Assembly (NCBI GenBank): GCA_017515285.1
Contig: JAFWGN010000011.1
Location: 1-64,000, forward strand
From: Candidatus Saccharimonadota bacterium
Lineage (GTDB): Bacteria > Patescibacteriota > Saccharimonadia > Saccharimonadales > Saccharimonadaceae
Length of the DNA stretch: 64,000 bases
Direction of reading: 5' to 3'
Positions 25,749 to 34,535 of this stretch are shown piece by piece (within the stretch, counting starts at the first letter, position 1; the number at the start of each line of letters is the position of its first letter). The translations under genes were made by a program, and so were the position numbers. The notes under the pieces are model-generated. The model saw nothing but the letters and a program-made list of their open reading frames with translations. It ran no database searches and was not told the origin of the DNA.

Positions 25749-25784
25749 CGAGTTTTTGATTCATGAAACAAAAGATTTAGAATG

Positions 25785-25812
25785 ACCCCGCCCGCTCCGC
25801 GGGGTATTTTTT
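25785..25812 (+). terminator. intrinsic terminator after tRNA-Leu
   Basis: ACCCCGC pairs with GCGGGGT around a CCGCTCC loop; a T-run follows (25807-25812). Confidence 0.9.
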
Positions 25813-25837
25813 ATATAAAAATAACCATAAAAAGTTC

Positions 25838-25866
25838 TTGACATTAAACTCGAAAAGGCTTATACT
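25838..25866 (+). promoter_or_regulatory. strong promoter of WxL-like surface operon
   Basis: TTGACA (25838-25843), 17-base spacer, TATACT (25861-25866). The 48-base leader carries AAGGA (25899-25903). Confidence 0.85.
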
Positions 25867-25913
25867 AAAAACACAAAGGTCAATATTAACATATAAACAA
25901 GGACTATTAAACT

Positions 25914-26678
25914 ATGTCTAAAAAACTTATTGCCGGTGCCGGCGTTGTCGCTTCTCTCGCAGTCGCTCTCGCCCCGCTCGCAACCTTCGCTACTGTTCGT
26001 GATACTGCTAGCGATAAGCACACTGATACCCTTAAAATCGACGTTCCGGCGTCTTGCGCGTTTGGCTCCGTTTCAGCTGACCTTGTCGGCGTCGCTCACC
26101 CGACCGATTCGACGGGGACAAATGGTGGCAAAGCCGCTTGGAATGCCACTACTGACGACAAGCAAGGTTTGACTCCAGATCGCGAACTCGGGGATAATGA
26201 AAATCCCGATCCTCGCACTCGCCACGATTCTACTGACGCGATGACTGCCGCTTATACTATCTATGCTGGCACCAAAGAAGACAACATGGCTCAAACCACG
26301 TTGACCGTCTATTGCAACGACACCACTCAAGCCTATACGCTTAAAGCGCAGTTAAACAACTTGACTCATACTGATACTACTACGACAATTACCCCGAACG
26401 CTAACTACAGCGAAACCGCTTCTGGCTACGCAATCTACTCCGTCACTAAGGGTACCAATAACGTTGGCGATATCACCTCCGCCGTTTCCGCCGATGGCTC
26501 TACTAAGTTTGCAGGGACCTCTGCGGCCGCTATCGCTCAATCTCCTTCGACTGGCGATGCTAAGATTGCTGCTAATGGTGATTCCTACACCATCCAATAC
26601 GGTGCTGGTGTCGGCACGAGCCAAAAAGCTGGCGTTTACACCGGTACGGTTGAATACAACCTCTACCAAGGCATCTAA
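25914..26678 (+). CDS. secreted WxL-like surface protein
   Basis: 254 residues. Signal peptide (LIAGAGVVASLAVALAPLATFA, about 5-26). The mature region starts with VTRDTASDKHTDTLKID-type Thr/Asp-rich sequence and ends in a beta-strand block GVYTGTVEYNLYQGI resembling the C-terminus of WxL surface proteins, although the classic WxL residues are not evident. Strong promoter and ribosome binding site suggest high expression. It is followed, in the same direction, by an anchored protein and a DUF916-like protein, the partner that normally accompanies WxL proteins. The family call depends mainly on that context. Confidence 0.65.
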   Translation: MSKKLIAGAGVVASLAVALAPLATFATVRDTASDKHTDTLKIDVPASCAFGSVSADLVGVAHPTDSTGTNGGKAAWNATTDDKQGLTPDRELGDNENPDPRTRHDSTDAMTAAYTIYAGTKEDNMAQTTLTVYCNDTTQAYTLKAQLNNLTHTDTTTTITPNANYSETASGYAIYSVTKGTNNVGDITSAVSADGSTKFAGTSAAAIAQSPSTGDAKIAANGDSYTIQYGAGVGTSQKAGVYTGTVEYNLYQGI

Positions 26679-26701
26679 TCTGGCTTAACCAGACTAGCGG
26701 T

Positions 26702-26726
26702 GGGCTCCTCCTTTACGGGGGAGCCC
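26702..26726 (+). other. hairpin between first and second genes of the WxL-like operon
   Basis: GGGCTCC pairs with GGAGCCC; no T-run. Together with the next hairpin it may stabilise the upstream message or reduce read-through, giving more of the first protein. Confidence 0.6.
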
Positions 26727-26748
26727 TATCTGGAAGAATAAACCTCTC

Positions 26749-26777
26749 CTTAGTGTTCTAGTTTTTAGAACCCTAAG
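26749..26777 (+). other. second hairpin in the WxL-like operon
   Basis: CTTAGTGTTCTA pairs with TAGAACCCTAAG at 11 of 12 positions with a GTTTT loop. No T-run follows. Confidence 0.6.
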
Positions 26778-26820
26778 CAGAAGTTTATTAAACTAAAAGG
26801 TGGAGAAACAGGAGATATTA

Positions 26821-27465
26821 TTGGAAGAAAAATTATACTTCAAGCCCGCTAGCTATGGTAAGGGCAATAAGAAAAAAGACGAGCCAGAAAAAACGATTAA
26901 AAGCAAGAAGAACGATTATCGCGCGCGTAGTCTTGTCATTTTCTTAATACTCGTTGTCATCATCGTCTTGGTCGTCCTTTGGTTTCTTCGCGGAAAAACC
27001 ACTATCACCGGCCAATACCCCGCAAACGTTAGAAATGAATACCTTGACTGCGCCGCAAATAATATAGTTTATGCTAAAGTCGGGAGCGTCGACAGTAAGC
27101 AAAAAGAATTAAGAGCTACTATGGTTTTCCTCGGGAAGGAAGAACTCAGTTCAATCAGTATTAAATACACTCTTGAATTTGCCGACAAGGCAGCCGCATC
27201 CTATGCAGAACCGATAGTTAGTACGCGTTTTCACGAAAATATAGCGAAGGTCATAGATCAATACGGTGCTTTCAATAACAAGGTTACGCTTCTAGATGAC
27301 ACTATTGTTGTCACTCTCCATGCCTCAAAAACCGACCTAGAAAATGAACTAGCAAAAGAGTTTTTCCTCATTCCTAAAGCTGAATCTCCAACCACTTTAT
27401 CGGATTACCGCGAAGCTTTTGAGTCTCAAGGACTAACTTGTACATCTTCGTTAGATAATAATTAA
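26821..27465 (+). CDS. membrane-anchored protein of WxL-like operon, unknown
   Basis: Not recognised. The TTG start at 26821 is preferred because CAGGAG lies 5 bases upstream; the alternative GTG at 26800 has none. A Lys-rich cytoplasmic region (1-38) is followed by a membrane helix (about 39-58, SLVIFLILVVIIVLVVLWF) and an extracytoplasmic domain of about 150 residues with two Cys (LDCAANN; LTCTSS). It lies between the WxL-like gene and the DUF916-like gene, 9 bases before the latter, so it belongs to the operon. It may assist display of the surface protein; that is inference. Confidence 0.75.
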   Translation: MEEKLYFKPASYGKGNKKKDEPEKTIKSKKNDYRARSLVIFLILVVIIVLVVLWFLRGKTTITGQYPANVRNEYLDCAANNIVYAKVGSVDSKQKELRATMVFLGKEELSSISIKYTLEFADKAAASYAEPIVSTRFHENIAKVIDQYGAFNNKVTLLDDTIVVTLHASKTDLENELAKEFFLIPKAESPTTLSDYREAFESQGLTCTSSLDNN

Positions 27466-27474
27466 GGAGCAAAA

Positions 27475-28410
27475 ATGTTTACCAGAAATCACACAATTAA
27501 AAGAATCCTTTCTTTGGCGTTTAGTTTTGCCGCGGGGCTACTTGCTCTCCTTGGCACAAATAACGCCTATGCAGACGAGCTAGAAACGGGCGGCGTCTTC
27601 TCGCTCTCGCCAATGAACCAGATGATTACTCTGACCCCTGGAGAGACCTACAACGGAAACTTCCAAATCATTAACCCGGCTAACAATCAGCACGAGTTTT
27701 ACTACACTCTAGAAATCGAACCGTTTACGACCGATAATGACAACAATATCGAGTTTGTCGCCAAAGATAATTACAGCTTGATTACGGAATGGACGACGTT
27801 AGAAAAGACAGGAGGGGTCGTTTATCCAAACGAAAATCAGGAAGTCAGATTTTCTATCAGCGTTCCCGAAGACGCACCAGCAGGCGGACAATATTTCACC
27901 ATCGTTGTCAAGTCCGGCGAATACGCAGTTGCAAACTCCAGCGTTGACCTTAAGGAAGTCTACAAGGCCTCTCATCTCATCTACGCCGACATCGCCGGCG
28001 AAACCGTCCGCAAGGGCTCCATGACCAACGTTGACGTCCCGGGCTTCCTCTTCTCTGGCAAGATTACCGGCTCCGCCGCCATTACGAACGAGGGCAATGT
28101 CCACTCCCAAGCGACGCATACCCTCCAAGTCTTCCCGCTCTTCTCGAGCGAAGAACTCTTCACGAACGAAGAAGACCCGAAGAAATCCTGGATTATGCCA
28201 GGAAACACTACAGTCTCTTCCGTGACTTGGGAAGAAACCCCAAACGTCGGCATCTTCCATGTCATCTACGACGTCGAATATGAAGGCGTGAATAGCAACG
28301 TCGACAAAATCGTCATCATCTGTCCCCTTTGGCTCCTCCTTCTCATCTTCCTTGCTATCTTCCTCATCATCTTCAAAATCCTCTGGGGAAAGAAAAGGGA
28401 AAAGAAATAG
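27475..28410 (+). CDS. DUF916/WxLIP-like surface protein partner
   Basis: 311 residues: signal peptide (about 8-32), an N-terminal beta domain FSLSPMNQMITLTPGETYNG, SVPEDAPAGGQYFTIVV, a second Ig-like domain (SGKITGSAAITNEGNVHSQATHTLQ) and a C-terminal membrane helix (about 282-305, PLWLLLLIFLAIFLIIF) with a KKREKK stop-transfer. This is the layout of WxL-interacting (DUF916) proteins, which bind WxL proteins and peptidoglycan in Firmicutes. AAGGAG precedes the ATG. The family match is by layout and the LSP/TPG blocks and should be confirmed by profile search. Confidence 0.75.
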   Translation: MFTRNHTIKRILSLAFSFAAGLLALLGTNNAYADELETGGVFSLSPMNQMITLTPGETYNGNFQIINPANNQHEFYYTLEIEPFTTDNDNNIEFVAKDNYSLITEWTTLEKTGGVVYPNENQEVRFSISVPEDAPAGGQYFTIVVKSGEYAVANSSVDLKEVYKASHLIYADIAGETVRKGSMTNVDVPGFLFSGKITGSAAITNEGNVHSQATHTLQVFPLFSSEELFTNEEDPKKSWIMPGNTTVSSVTWEETPNVGIFHVIYDVEYEGVNSNVDKIVIICPLWLLLLIFLAIFLIIFKILWGKKREKK

Positions 28411-28456
28411 CCCCATCTATCTTGCAAAATCTAGAGCCTCTTGATATAATAAAACC

Positions 28457-28527
28457 ATAAAAGAGACGCTCTAGGAACGCCTCTATGAAGTGTTGTTTCT
28501 AGCTAGTTATAACTAGCTAGATTTTTT
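28457..28527 (+). ncRNA. candidate small RNA
   Basis: TTGCAA (28422-28427), 17 bases and TATAAT (28445-28450) predict a start near 28457; the transcript would end at a terminator at 28527, about 71 bases. The RNA contains a GAG.CG/CG.CTC hairpin (about 28462-28483). The only ATG gives MKCCF then a stop, so a protein is unlikely. Confidence 0.5.
28498..28527 (+). terminator. palindromic terminator
   Basis: A perfect 24-base palindrome (28498-28521; each half TCTAGCTAGTTA) followed by T6. Confidence 0.85.
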
Positions 28528-28582
28528 CTTTGGTCTTTCTTGCAATCAACCGTAAACGGTTTTGTGGTATAATAACTATCAA

Positions 28583-29236
28583 ATGTCCCAAGTTATCGAC
28601 TACCTACTTTACTTCTTCATCTACTCCGCAATCGGATTTATTCTCGAAGTCGTCCTCTGCTCGATCCGCGATAAAAAACTCGTCAATCGCGGCTTTCTCT
28701 TCGGCCCTATCCTCCCCGTCTATGGCTTCGGCGTGCTCGTCGTCCTTCTCTCAACCCAAAACGTCAAAGACAGTGCCACGCTCACGTTCCTCGTTGCTAT
28801 GTTCGCCTGTTCCGCCCTCGAATACTTTACCAGTTGGCTCATGGAAAAATTCTACGGCATCAAACTTTGGGATTACTCCAAATCCGATCGCTACAATCTA
28901 AACGGTCGCATCTGTCTTCGCAACGGCCTCGCTTTCGGTATTGTCGGTTGTTTTGCCGTTCGTAATGTCCAACCGCGTATCGCTGCCTTCGTTTCCAGAC
29001 TAGGTTCGCTCAAACCCCCAATCGTCATCGCGCTTATAGCGCTTTTTCTTCTCGACCTTGTCGCCTCGACTTACGCCGTCCAAAAAGTCAAACATAGTAT
29101 TCGGCTTAAACTCATCTCTGGTGACCAAACTAGCGAAGTTAAAAAACTCGCCTCTGGCGCCATTGCTCAGCTTCTAACCGGCAAAAACTATCTTGAGCGT
29201 CGCATTGAAAAACTAAAGCGCGATTATTTCCATTAA
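28583..29236 (+). CDS. CmpB-like putative ABC-transporter-type membrane protein
   Basis: 217 residues, four or more hydrophobic helices. The opening VIDYLLYFFIYSAIGFILEV, GFLFGPILPVYGFG and ALEYFTSWLMEKFYGIKLWDYS match the family PF06541 (putative ABC transporter type IV, CmpB). The last 60 residues are basic and cytoplasmic. The ATG at 28583 is 9 bases after TATAAT (28568-28573), so translation is probably leaderless; the in-frame TTG at 28562 lies before the -10 box. The substrate is unknown. Confidence 0.8.
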   Translation: MSQVIDYLLYFFIYSAIGFILEVVLCSIRDKKLVNRGFLFGPILPVYGFGVLVVLLSTQNVKDSATLTFLVAMFACSALEYFTSWLMEKFYGIKLWDYSKSDRYNLNGRICLRNGLAFGIVGCFAVRNVQPRIAAFVSRLGSLKPPIVIALIALFLLDLVASTYAVQKVKHSIRLKLISGDQTSEVKKLASGAIAQLLTGKNYLERRIEKLKRDYFH

Positions 29237-29256
29237 ACTTATGGTATTATATATTT

Positions 29257-30504
29257 ATGAAAGACGTCATAGACCTAGATTATGATTTGGCCGCCGAGCT
29301 AATCGAAGATATAAAAGATGATCCGATGGGCGATTGGTTCGACCTTCCGGACGGAACCAGCCCGGAGGAGCTCGAAAACATTAAACGCGTTGCAAAAAGG
29401 GTCCAAGAAACCTCCGACTTCCTCGTCGTCATCGGCATTGGCGGTTCCTACCTCGGCACCCGTGCTATCTACGAAGCTCTCGACCTTGGCTCAAGCGAAA
29501 CAAAATGCAAGCTCCTTTTTGCCGGCAACTCGATGAACTCAAGAGAGCTAAAAAAGGTCTTAAAAACTCTAGAAAACCGCGATTTTTCTTTGAACGTCGT
29601 CTCGAAATCCGGAACCACTCTCGAACCCGCTATTGCTTTTCGGATTCTAAAAAAAGCCCTAATCGACAAATACGGCGAAGCGGAAGCGAAAAAACGAATC
29701 ATCACAACGACCGACCCGGAATACGGCGCTCTGCACGACGAGGCAAAAGCGAACGACTACGAAACCTTTGAAATCCCGCTCGGCGTCGGCGGTCGCTATT
29801 CCGTCTTGAGTCCCGTCGGTCTCTTCCCGTTAGCCTGCGCTGGCGCGAATATCGACAAGTTGCTTGAAGGCGCTAAACACTGCAAGGATAACCAACTCGG
29901 GGAAAACCTCGAAGAGTCGATGCTCGTTTCCTACGCTTTCTCGCGTTTCTATCTTTACGACGAATGTGGCTGCGACACGGAAGTCTTAGCGAGCTTCGAA
30001 CCGAGCTTACTTTATTTCAACGAATGGTGGAAGCAATTGTTCGGCGAGTCCGAAGGGAAGAACGGTCAAGGGATTTTTCCCGCTAGTGTAATCTATTCGA
30101 CCGACCTTCACTCTATGGGGCAATATATGCAAGACGGAAGAAGAAACATTTTTGAGACCTTTCTCAAGTTCTCCCCCGAAAAGAACCCGCTCACGGTCCC
30201 GAAAGAAAAAGAGGCTAAAGATGGTCTCGGCTACCTCGAAGGAAAGACCTTGGCCGAAATCTCCGAAAAGGCTCTCGAGGCAACCTTAAAGGCGCACGAT
30301 TCCGGTGGAATTTCCACTTTCGTCATCGAAGTTAACGACCCCGAAGCGGAAAACGGAATTAGCGAACTAACGCTCGGCTTCCTCATTTTCTTCTTCGAAG
30401 CCGCCTGCGCTATCTCGAGTTTGCTTCACGGCGTCGATCCGTTCGACCAACCCGGCGTCGAAAAATATAAAAAAGAAATGTCGAGGCTCCTCGGTAAGGA
30501 ATAG
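29257..30504 (+). CDS. pgi: glucose-6-phosphate isomerase
   Basis: Converts glucose-6-phosphate and fructose-6-phosphate. 415 residues: VIGIGGSYLGTRAIYEAL, VVSKSGTTLEPAIAFRIL (substrate phosphate loop) and FPLACAGANIDKL, with the family's Glu-containing GIFPASVIYSTDLHSMGQY and a conserved QPGVEKYK end. Length is normal for the short bacterial type. TATTAT (29245-29250) ends 6 bases before ATG (leaderless). The carbamate kinase gene follows after 14 bases, probably in the same transcript. It links hexose to glycolysis and to the phosphoketolase route at 7277. Confidence 0.95.
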   Translation: MKDVIDLDYDLAAELIEDIKDDPMGDWFDLPDGTSPEELENIKRVAKRVQETSDFLVVIGIGGSYLGTRAIYEALDLGSSETKCKLLFAGNSMNSRELKKVLKTLENRDFSLNVVSKSGTTLEPAIAFRILKKALIDKYGEAEAKKRIITTTDPEYGALHDEAKANDYETFEIPLGVGGRYSVLSPVGLFPLACAGANIDKLLEGAKHCKDNQLGENLEESMLVSYAFSRFYLYDECGCDTEVLASFEPSLLYFNEWWKQLFGESEGKNGQGIFPASVIYSTDLHSMGQYMQDGRRNIFETFLKFSPEKNPLTVPKEKEAKDGLGYLEGKTLAEISEKALEATLKAHDSGGISTFVIEVNDPEAENGISELTLGFLIFFFEAACAISSLLHGVDPFDQPGVEKYKKEMSRLLGKE

Positions 30505-30518
30505 AAAGGTATAATAAT

Positions 30519-31460
30519 ATGGCAAAAAAACGCGTCGTCATCGCCCTCGGTGGCAATGCTCTCCAAAAAAACGGCGAAGTTACGGCTGAAGCGCAAAAAA
30601 AGGTCGCCGAGAAGGTTGGAGAAATAATCGCTAAACTCTCTAATAAATACGAAATCGTCCTCGCTCACGGTAACGGTCCCCAGGTCGGTAACATTTTGAT
30701 TCACGAAGAACAAGCTGCTAGCGAGAAAGCTCCGGCGATGCCTCTCGAAACCGCCGTCGCCATGAGCCAAGGCCAAATCGGCTATTGGCTCGCCCAAGCA
30801 ATTCAAAATGCTTTTTTGAAGGAAGAGAAGAATAAAAAAGTCGCAACCGTCGTCACCCAAGTCGAAGTGGATAAGAACGACCCCGCTTTCAAAAACCCAA
30901 CCAAGCCCGTCGGCCAATTCTACTCGGAAAAAGAAGCTAAAGTTCTCTCCAAAGAAAAAGGTTGGGCCGTCAAGGAAGATTCCGGTCGCGGTTGGCGTCG
31001 CGTCGTCCCCTCGCCGAAACCTAAAAGCATTATCGAAAAACGAGAGATTTTAGACCTCGTTAAATCCGGTACCATCGTCATCGCCGCGGGTGGTGGTGGT
31101 GTCCCCGTTTATCGAACCAAAATCCTACGCCAAGTAAAAGGTATCGACGCCGTCATCGACAAGGACTTCGCCGCGGAAAAACTCGCCGAGCTTATCAAGG
31201 CCGACCTTTTCCTCTCCGTCACCGCCGTCGATTTCGCCTACTTAAATTTCGGGAAACCGGAGCAGACCGCTCTAAAAAACCTAACGAGCAAAGAAGCCGA
31301 ATATTACAGCCGTCAGGGTTTCTTCAAGGCCGGCTCTATGCTTCCGAAAATCCAAGCCGCCACCGAGTTCGCAAAGAAGGGCAAAGTCGGCATTATCTGC
31401 TCTCTCGACAATCTCGAAGACGCCCTAGACCTCAAATCCGGCACTATTATTACTCGATAA
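30519..31460 (+). CDS. arcC: carbamate kinase
   Basis: Makes ATP from carbamoyl phosphate. 313 residues: ALGGNALQKNGE, LAHGNGPQVGNIL, MSQGQIGYWLAQAIQN, GWAVKEDSGRGWRRVVPSP, AAGGGGVPVY and KGIDAVIDKDFAAEKLA are the standard conserved blocks. It follows pgi by 14 bases with AGAAAGG as the binding site. It is the step missing from the agmatine cluster 8 kb downstream (39241-42800), which makes its substrate, so the gene could equally be named aguC. Confidence 0.95.
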   Translation: MAKKRVVIALGGNALQKNGEVTAEAQKKVAEKVGEIIAKLSNKYEIVLAHGNGPQVGNILIHEEQAASEKAPAMPLETAVAMSQGQIGYWLAQAIQNAFLKEEKNKKVATVVTQVEVDKNDPAFKNPTKPVGQFYSEKEAKVLSKEKGWAVKEDSGRGWRRVVPSPKPKSIIEKREILDLVKSGTIVIAAGGGGVPVYRTKILRQVKGIDAVIDKDFAAEKLAELIKADLFLSVTAVDFAYLNFGKPEQTALKNLTSKEAEYYSRQGFFKAGSMLPKIQAATEFAKKGKVGIICSLDNLEDALDLKSGTIITR

Positions 31461-31535
31461 AATACATGAGACTAGGCGTCCGCATCTCTCTTTTTTGCTC
31501 TTGAAATCGCTTACGTTTGTATATATAATATATGT

Positions 31536-34511
31536 ATGCGTTCGAGATTTTTTGAAAAGAAAATCAAGCCCCTGGCAGCGGTCTTCTTTTCCGCCCTTCT
31601 AATTCTCCCCTCCGTCTTGAATGTTGTAAAATTTACAACACCCGTCGCCGCCGCCCCAAAAACCTACACTGTTGTCGCCACTGACGGTTCCGGTAAGGCA
31701 ATTGATTTTGGCCAGAGCCTAACTGTAACTGCGGATGTCGGTGACACAATGGTTGCTCAACTCGACGTCCTCTTTTGTCGCCTTGGTAGCGATTGCGACA
31801 ATAAAAACTACCACGCCGCCTCCGTTTATAGCGCCGCCGAAATGAATAACTCCGATTATCGCTTTCGACTCCAGACCATCATAAACGGCGAGACGCGGGT
31901 CGTTGTCGATGATCTTACCTTCTCGCAAATCAGCGGAGTTACCCTCCGCATTGTTGATGAAAATGGTAACACCGTCAATGGCTTTCAATCGAAAACAGAC
32001 GTTACGGGTATCGCTTCCGCCGAGCCCGTTTTCCAAACTAGCATGGACGGAGTTATGTTAGTTACTACGATAACCGATACCGGCTACAAAAACACTTCCG
32101 GTTCCAGCCAAGACACGAACGATAGCTCCGTTACGCAAGAGGAAGTCGATAGCGGCAAAGTCGAAGCTAGTGTTGGCTTCACCACCGAGGTCAAGCAGAC
32201 ACCGCCCGAAAGGACCAAAGCTTGCTCTATCTGGGCTGGACTCATCTCTTGGATTGTCTGCAGTCTCGTTAGCGGGGCTTCGGGCGCCATGAATTTAATT
32301 TATGAAAAGTTTATTGAGCCAATGCTTCAAGTCGATCCGGATATTCTCAACACCGATAGCGGCACCTATTCCGCTTGGGGTTATTTCCGCGACATCGCGA
32401 ACGTCGCCCTCGTGATTTATCTTCTAGTGATTATCCTCTCCCAGGTGACTGGTCTCGGCATTGACAACTACGGAATCAAAAAGAGCCTCCCCCGCCTCAT
32501 CGCCGCCGCCATTATGATAAATCTGTCCTTCCTTATTTGCCAGCTCGCCGTTGACCTCTCGAACATTATCGGCCAAAGCATCGGCACTATTTTTGAGAGT
32601 GCTGTCTCCGGCGCGCCTTCTGTCGCAAGCTACTTTGAAGACGTCGAAATCGGCCAAAAAGTCGGCATAGCCGCCGCCTTCGCGACTGCCGCCGCCGCAG
32701 GAGTTGTGTGGGTCGTTATGAACCCGCTTATCACTCTGACCGCCATTATCGGTGGGCTAATCAGTTATCTTTTCATTTTCCTCATTCTCGCCGTCCGTTG
32801 GGTTCTTGTCATTCTTCTCGTCGTTATCGCTCCGGTCGCCTTTATTTGTTATAGCATCCCGAACCTAAAAAACGGTTTCGACCGGTGGTGGCGACTTTTT
32901 CGAACCATGCTCTTCCTTTACCCCAACTGTGCTATATGCATTTCCGGCGGTCGCCTCGCTTCTCGCATTATTCTCGCCACCGCGCTCGGCAACTCGAGAT
33001 TTGACATTAGCTTCTCCAAGGGTGCTCTGACCGGTGGAAGCATCTTGAGCTACTTTGGCGCCGTGAACGACATTCAAGGTGTTTTGCTCTTTGTTGTCGC
33101 TATTGTTGCCGAAGTTGGACCTTATTTCATGATTCCGTCACTAACTAGAAGCTCCATGCAACTCGCCGGCAACATCGGCGCCCGCATTAGCCAATACGGC
33201 AATCGACTCGGCGGCAACGCCGCAAGCGGCATCCGCAATTCCAGAGCCGGCAAACGCTTCGAGCGCAACCGCACACTAGGTCGGATGCGTCGTCGTGCGA
33301 CCAGGTTTGAGCGTAGCGCCGCTCGTTCTCGTAACGGAACTAGCTTTAGAGGAATCCGTGGTAATATTGTCGACCGATGGCGTATGCGTGCCGGTAGCAG
33401 AGAAAACAATGCCGAAGCTAACAAAACTCTCCTAGCCGACGAGCAGCGCCAGCGTGACGTGGAAAACTACACTAATCAAGACTTTATTCAAGGTGAGCGC
33501 GCCAAATCTCGCCTTGTCGAAAGACAGCGTCGGGCTGACGCCGAAAGTTACACTGACCAAAACTACGTCGAAGGCAAACTCAACGAGTCGATTCTTAACG
33601 TCCGTGGTGACCGCGCTCGAGTTGGCCTTTATGCCAACAGCGACTATGTTACTAGCCGCAGAAATGCGCAGGACGCCGCAATTTCTAATGAAAACGTCAA
33701 AATCTTCGCCGACCAATTCTCTCGCATGGGTATCAACGAAGTCATAGAAAAGCTCGACGAGATTATTAAATTGCCCGCCGGCACCCAAAACCACGCCGAG
33801 CAACTCCAAGCCGCCATTCAAACGCTCGTTTCCGTGGGGCAAGCCGACAAGGTTCGCGACGTCCTCTCGGACAGCAGGCCGGAATACGCTGGGAATGCCG
33901 CTCGCTTCGCTGCTCTTACTGCTAGCGATGTTAATTTCCGAAACCGCGCCGCCTCTACCCTCGGGGCTAGCGGCGACATTATCCTCCAAGAATACTCGAA
34001 ACATCTCGGTAAGGAAGGCGAGCATGCCCTCTCCTTCCAAGCCTGGTCCAACAGTACCGACCTTAGAAGCGGCAAAAGCCTCGCGGCTTCTGTTTACGAA
34101 AAAGGTCTCGACCGCTTCGACAAAGATGGTATCAAGTACCTCGGTTCGCACCTTAACGCGCTTACGGCATCGCTTGCGAGCGCCGATTCCAACGTCTCTA
34201 CGACCGCTGCGCGAAATTACGCGAGGTTCGCTTCTGGCGCTACTGATCCGGCCGTTATCTCCGCCCTTGCCTCTGTCTCGAATAATCTACGAACCATAAA
34301 CCCGACCACGACGAACAATATTAGACTCGCAACAAGCGGCGCTCAGTTGGCCAACATGAACAATTCCATCCGCATTTCTATCGCTAACCCGGCCGACTGG
34401 AAAGCCCAACTTGGCGACGCTATCGCCGCCAACCCGCAACTTCAAGCCAGGTTTACTGCGTCCGAATTACCACAGTATGCCAATATTAATCCCAACCCGC
34501 CCCGCCCTTAA
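31536..34511 (+). CDS. VirB6/TrbL-like type IV secretion membrane protein
   Basis: 991 residues. An N-terminal signal/anchor (about 10-38) is followed by a periplasm-like beta domain (40-220), then about six hydrophobic segments from 228 to 545 (VALVIYLLVIILSQVTGLGID; AAAIMINLSFLICQLAVDLSNII; LITLTAIIGGLISYLFIFLI; WVLVILLVVIAPVAFICY; VLLFVVAIVAEVGPYFMI). The long hydrophilic C-terminus (550-991, Arg-rich then Ala/Asn-rich) resembles the tails of CPR VirB6/TrbL-like proteins. The ATG at 31536 is 6 bases after TATAAT (31524-31529). Palindrome copy 4 lies in the signal-region codons for VVKFTT. No VirB4 or VirD4 ATPase is in the window. Confidence 0.7.
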   Translation: MRSRFFEKKIKPLAAVFFSALLILPSVLNVVKFTTPVAAAPKTYTVVATDGSGKAIDFGQSLTVTADVGDTMVAQLDVLFCRLGSDCDNKNYHAASVYSAAEMNNSDYRFRLQTIINGETRVVVDDLTFSQISGVTLRIVDENGNTVNGFQSKTDVTGIASAEPVFQTSMDGVMLVTTITDTGYKNTSGSSQDTNDSSVTQEEVDSGKVEASVGFTTEVKQTPPERTKACSIWAGLISWIVCSLVSGASGAMNLIYEKFIEPMLQVDPDILNTDSGTYSAWGYFRDIANVALVIYLLVIILSQVTGLGIDNYGIKKSLPRLIAAAIMINLSFLICQLAVDLSNIIGQSIGTIFESAVSGAPSVASYFEDVEIGQKVGIAAAFATAAAAGVVWVVMNPLITLTAIIGGLISYLFIFLILAVRWVLVILLVVIAPVAFICYSIPNLKNGFDRWWRLFRTMLFLYPNCAICISGGRLASRIILATALGNSRFDISFSKGALTGGSILSYFGAVNDIQGVLLFVVAIVAEVGPYFMIPSLTRSSMQLAGNIGARISQYGNRLGGNAASGIRNSRAGKRFERNRTLGRMRRRATRFERSAARSRNGTSFRGIRGNIVDRWRMRAGSRENNAEANKTLLADEQRQRDVENYTNQDFIQGERAKSRLVERQRRADAESYTDQNYVEGKLNESILNVRGDRARVGLYANSDYVTSRRNAQDAAISNENVKIFADQFSRMGINEVIEKLDEIIKLPAGTQNHAEQLQAAIQTLVSVGQADKVRDVLSDSRPEYAGNAARFAALTASDVNFRNRAASTLGASGDIILQEYSKHLGKEGEHALSFQAWSNSTDLRSGKSLAASVYEKGLDRFDKDGIKYLGSHLNALTASLASADSNVSTTAARNYARFASGATDPAVISALASVSNNLRTINPTTTNNIRLATSGAQLANMNNSIRISIANPADWKAQLGDAIAANPQLQARFTASELPQYANINPNPPRP
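31622..31640. repeat. TGTTGTAAA palindrome, copy 4 (inside VirB6-like gene)
   Basis: TGTTGTAAAATTTACAACA, perfect 9-base arms around one base; encodes VVKFTT. Confidence 0.85.
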
Positions 34512-34535
34512 ATAACCCCTAAGGAATTATTCTAA

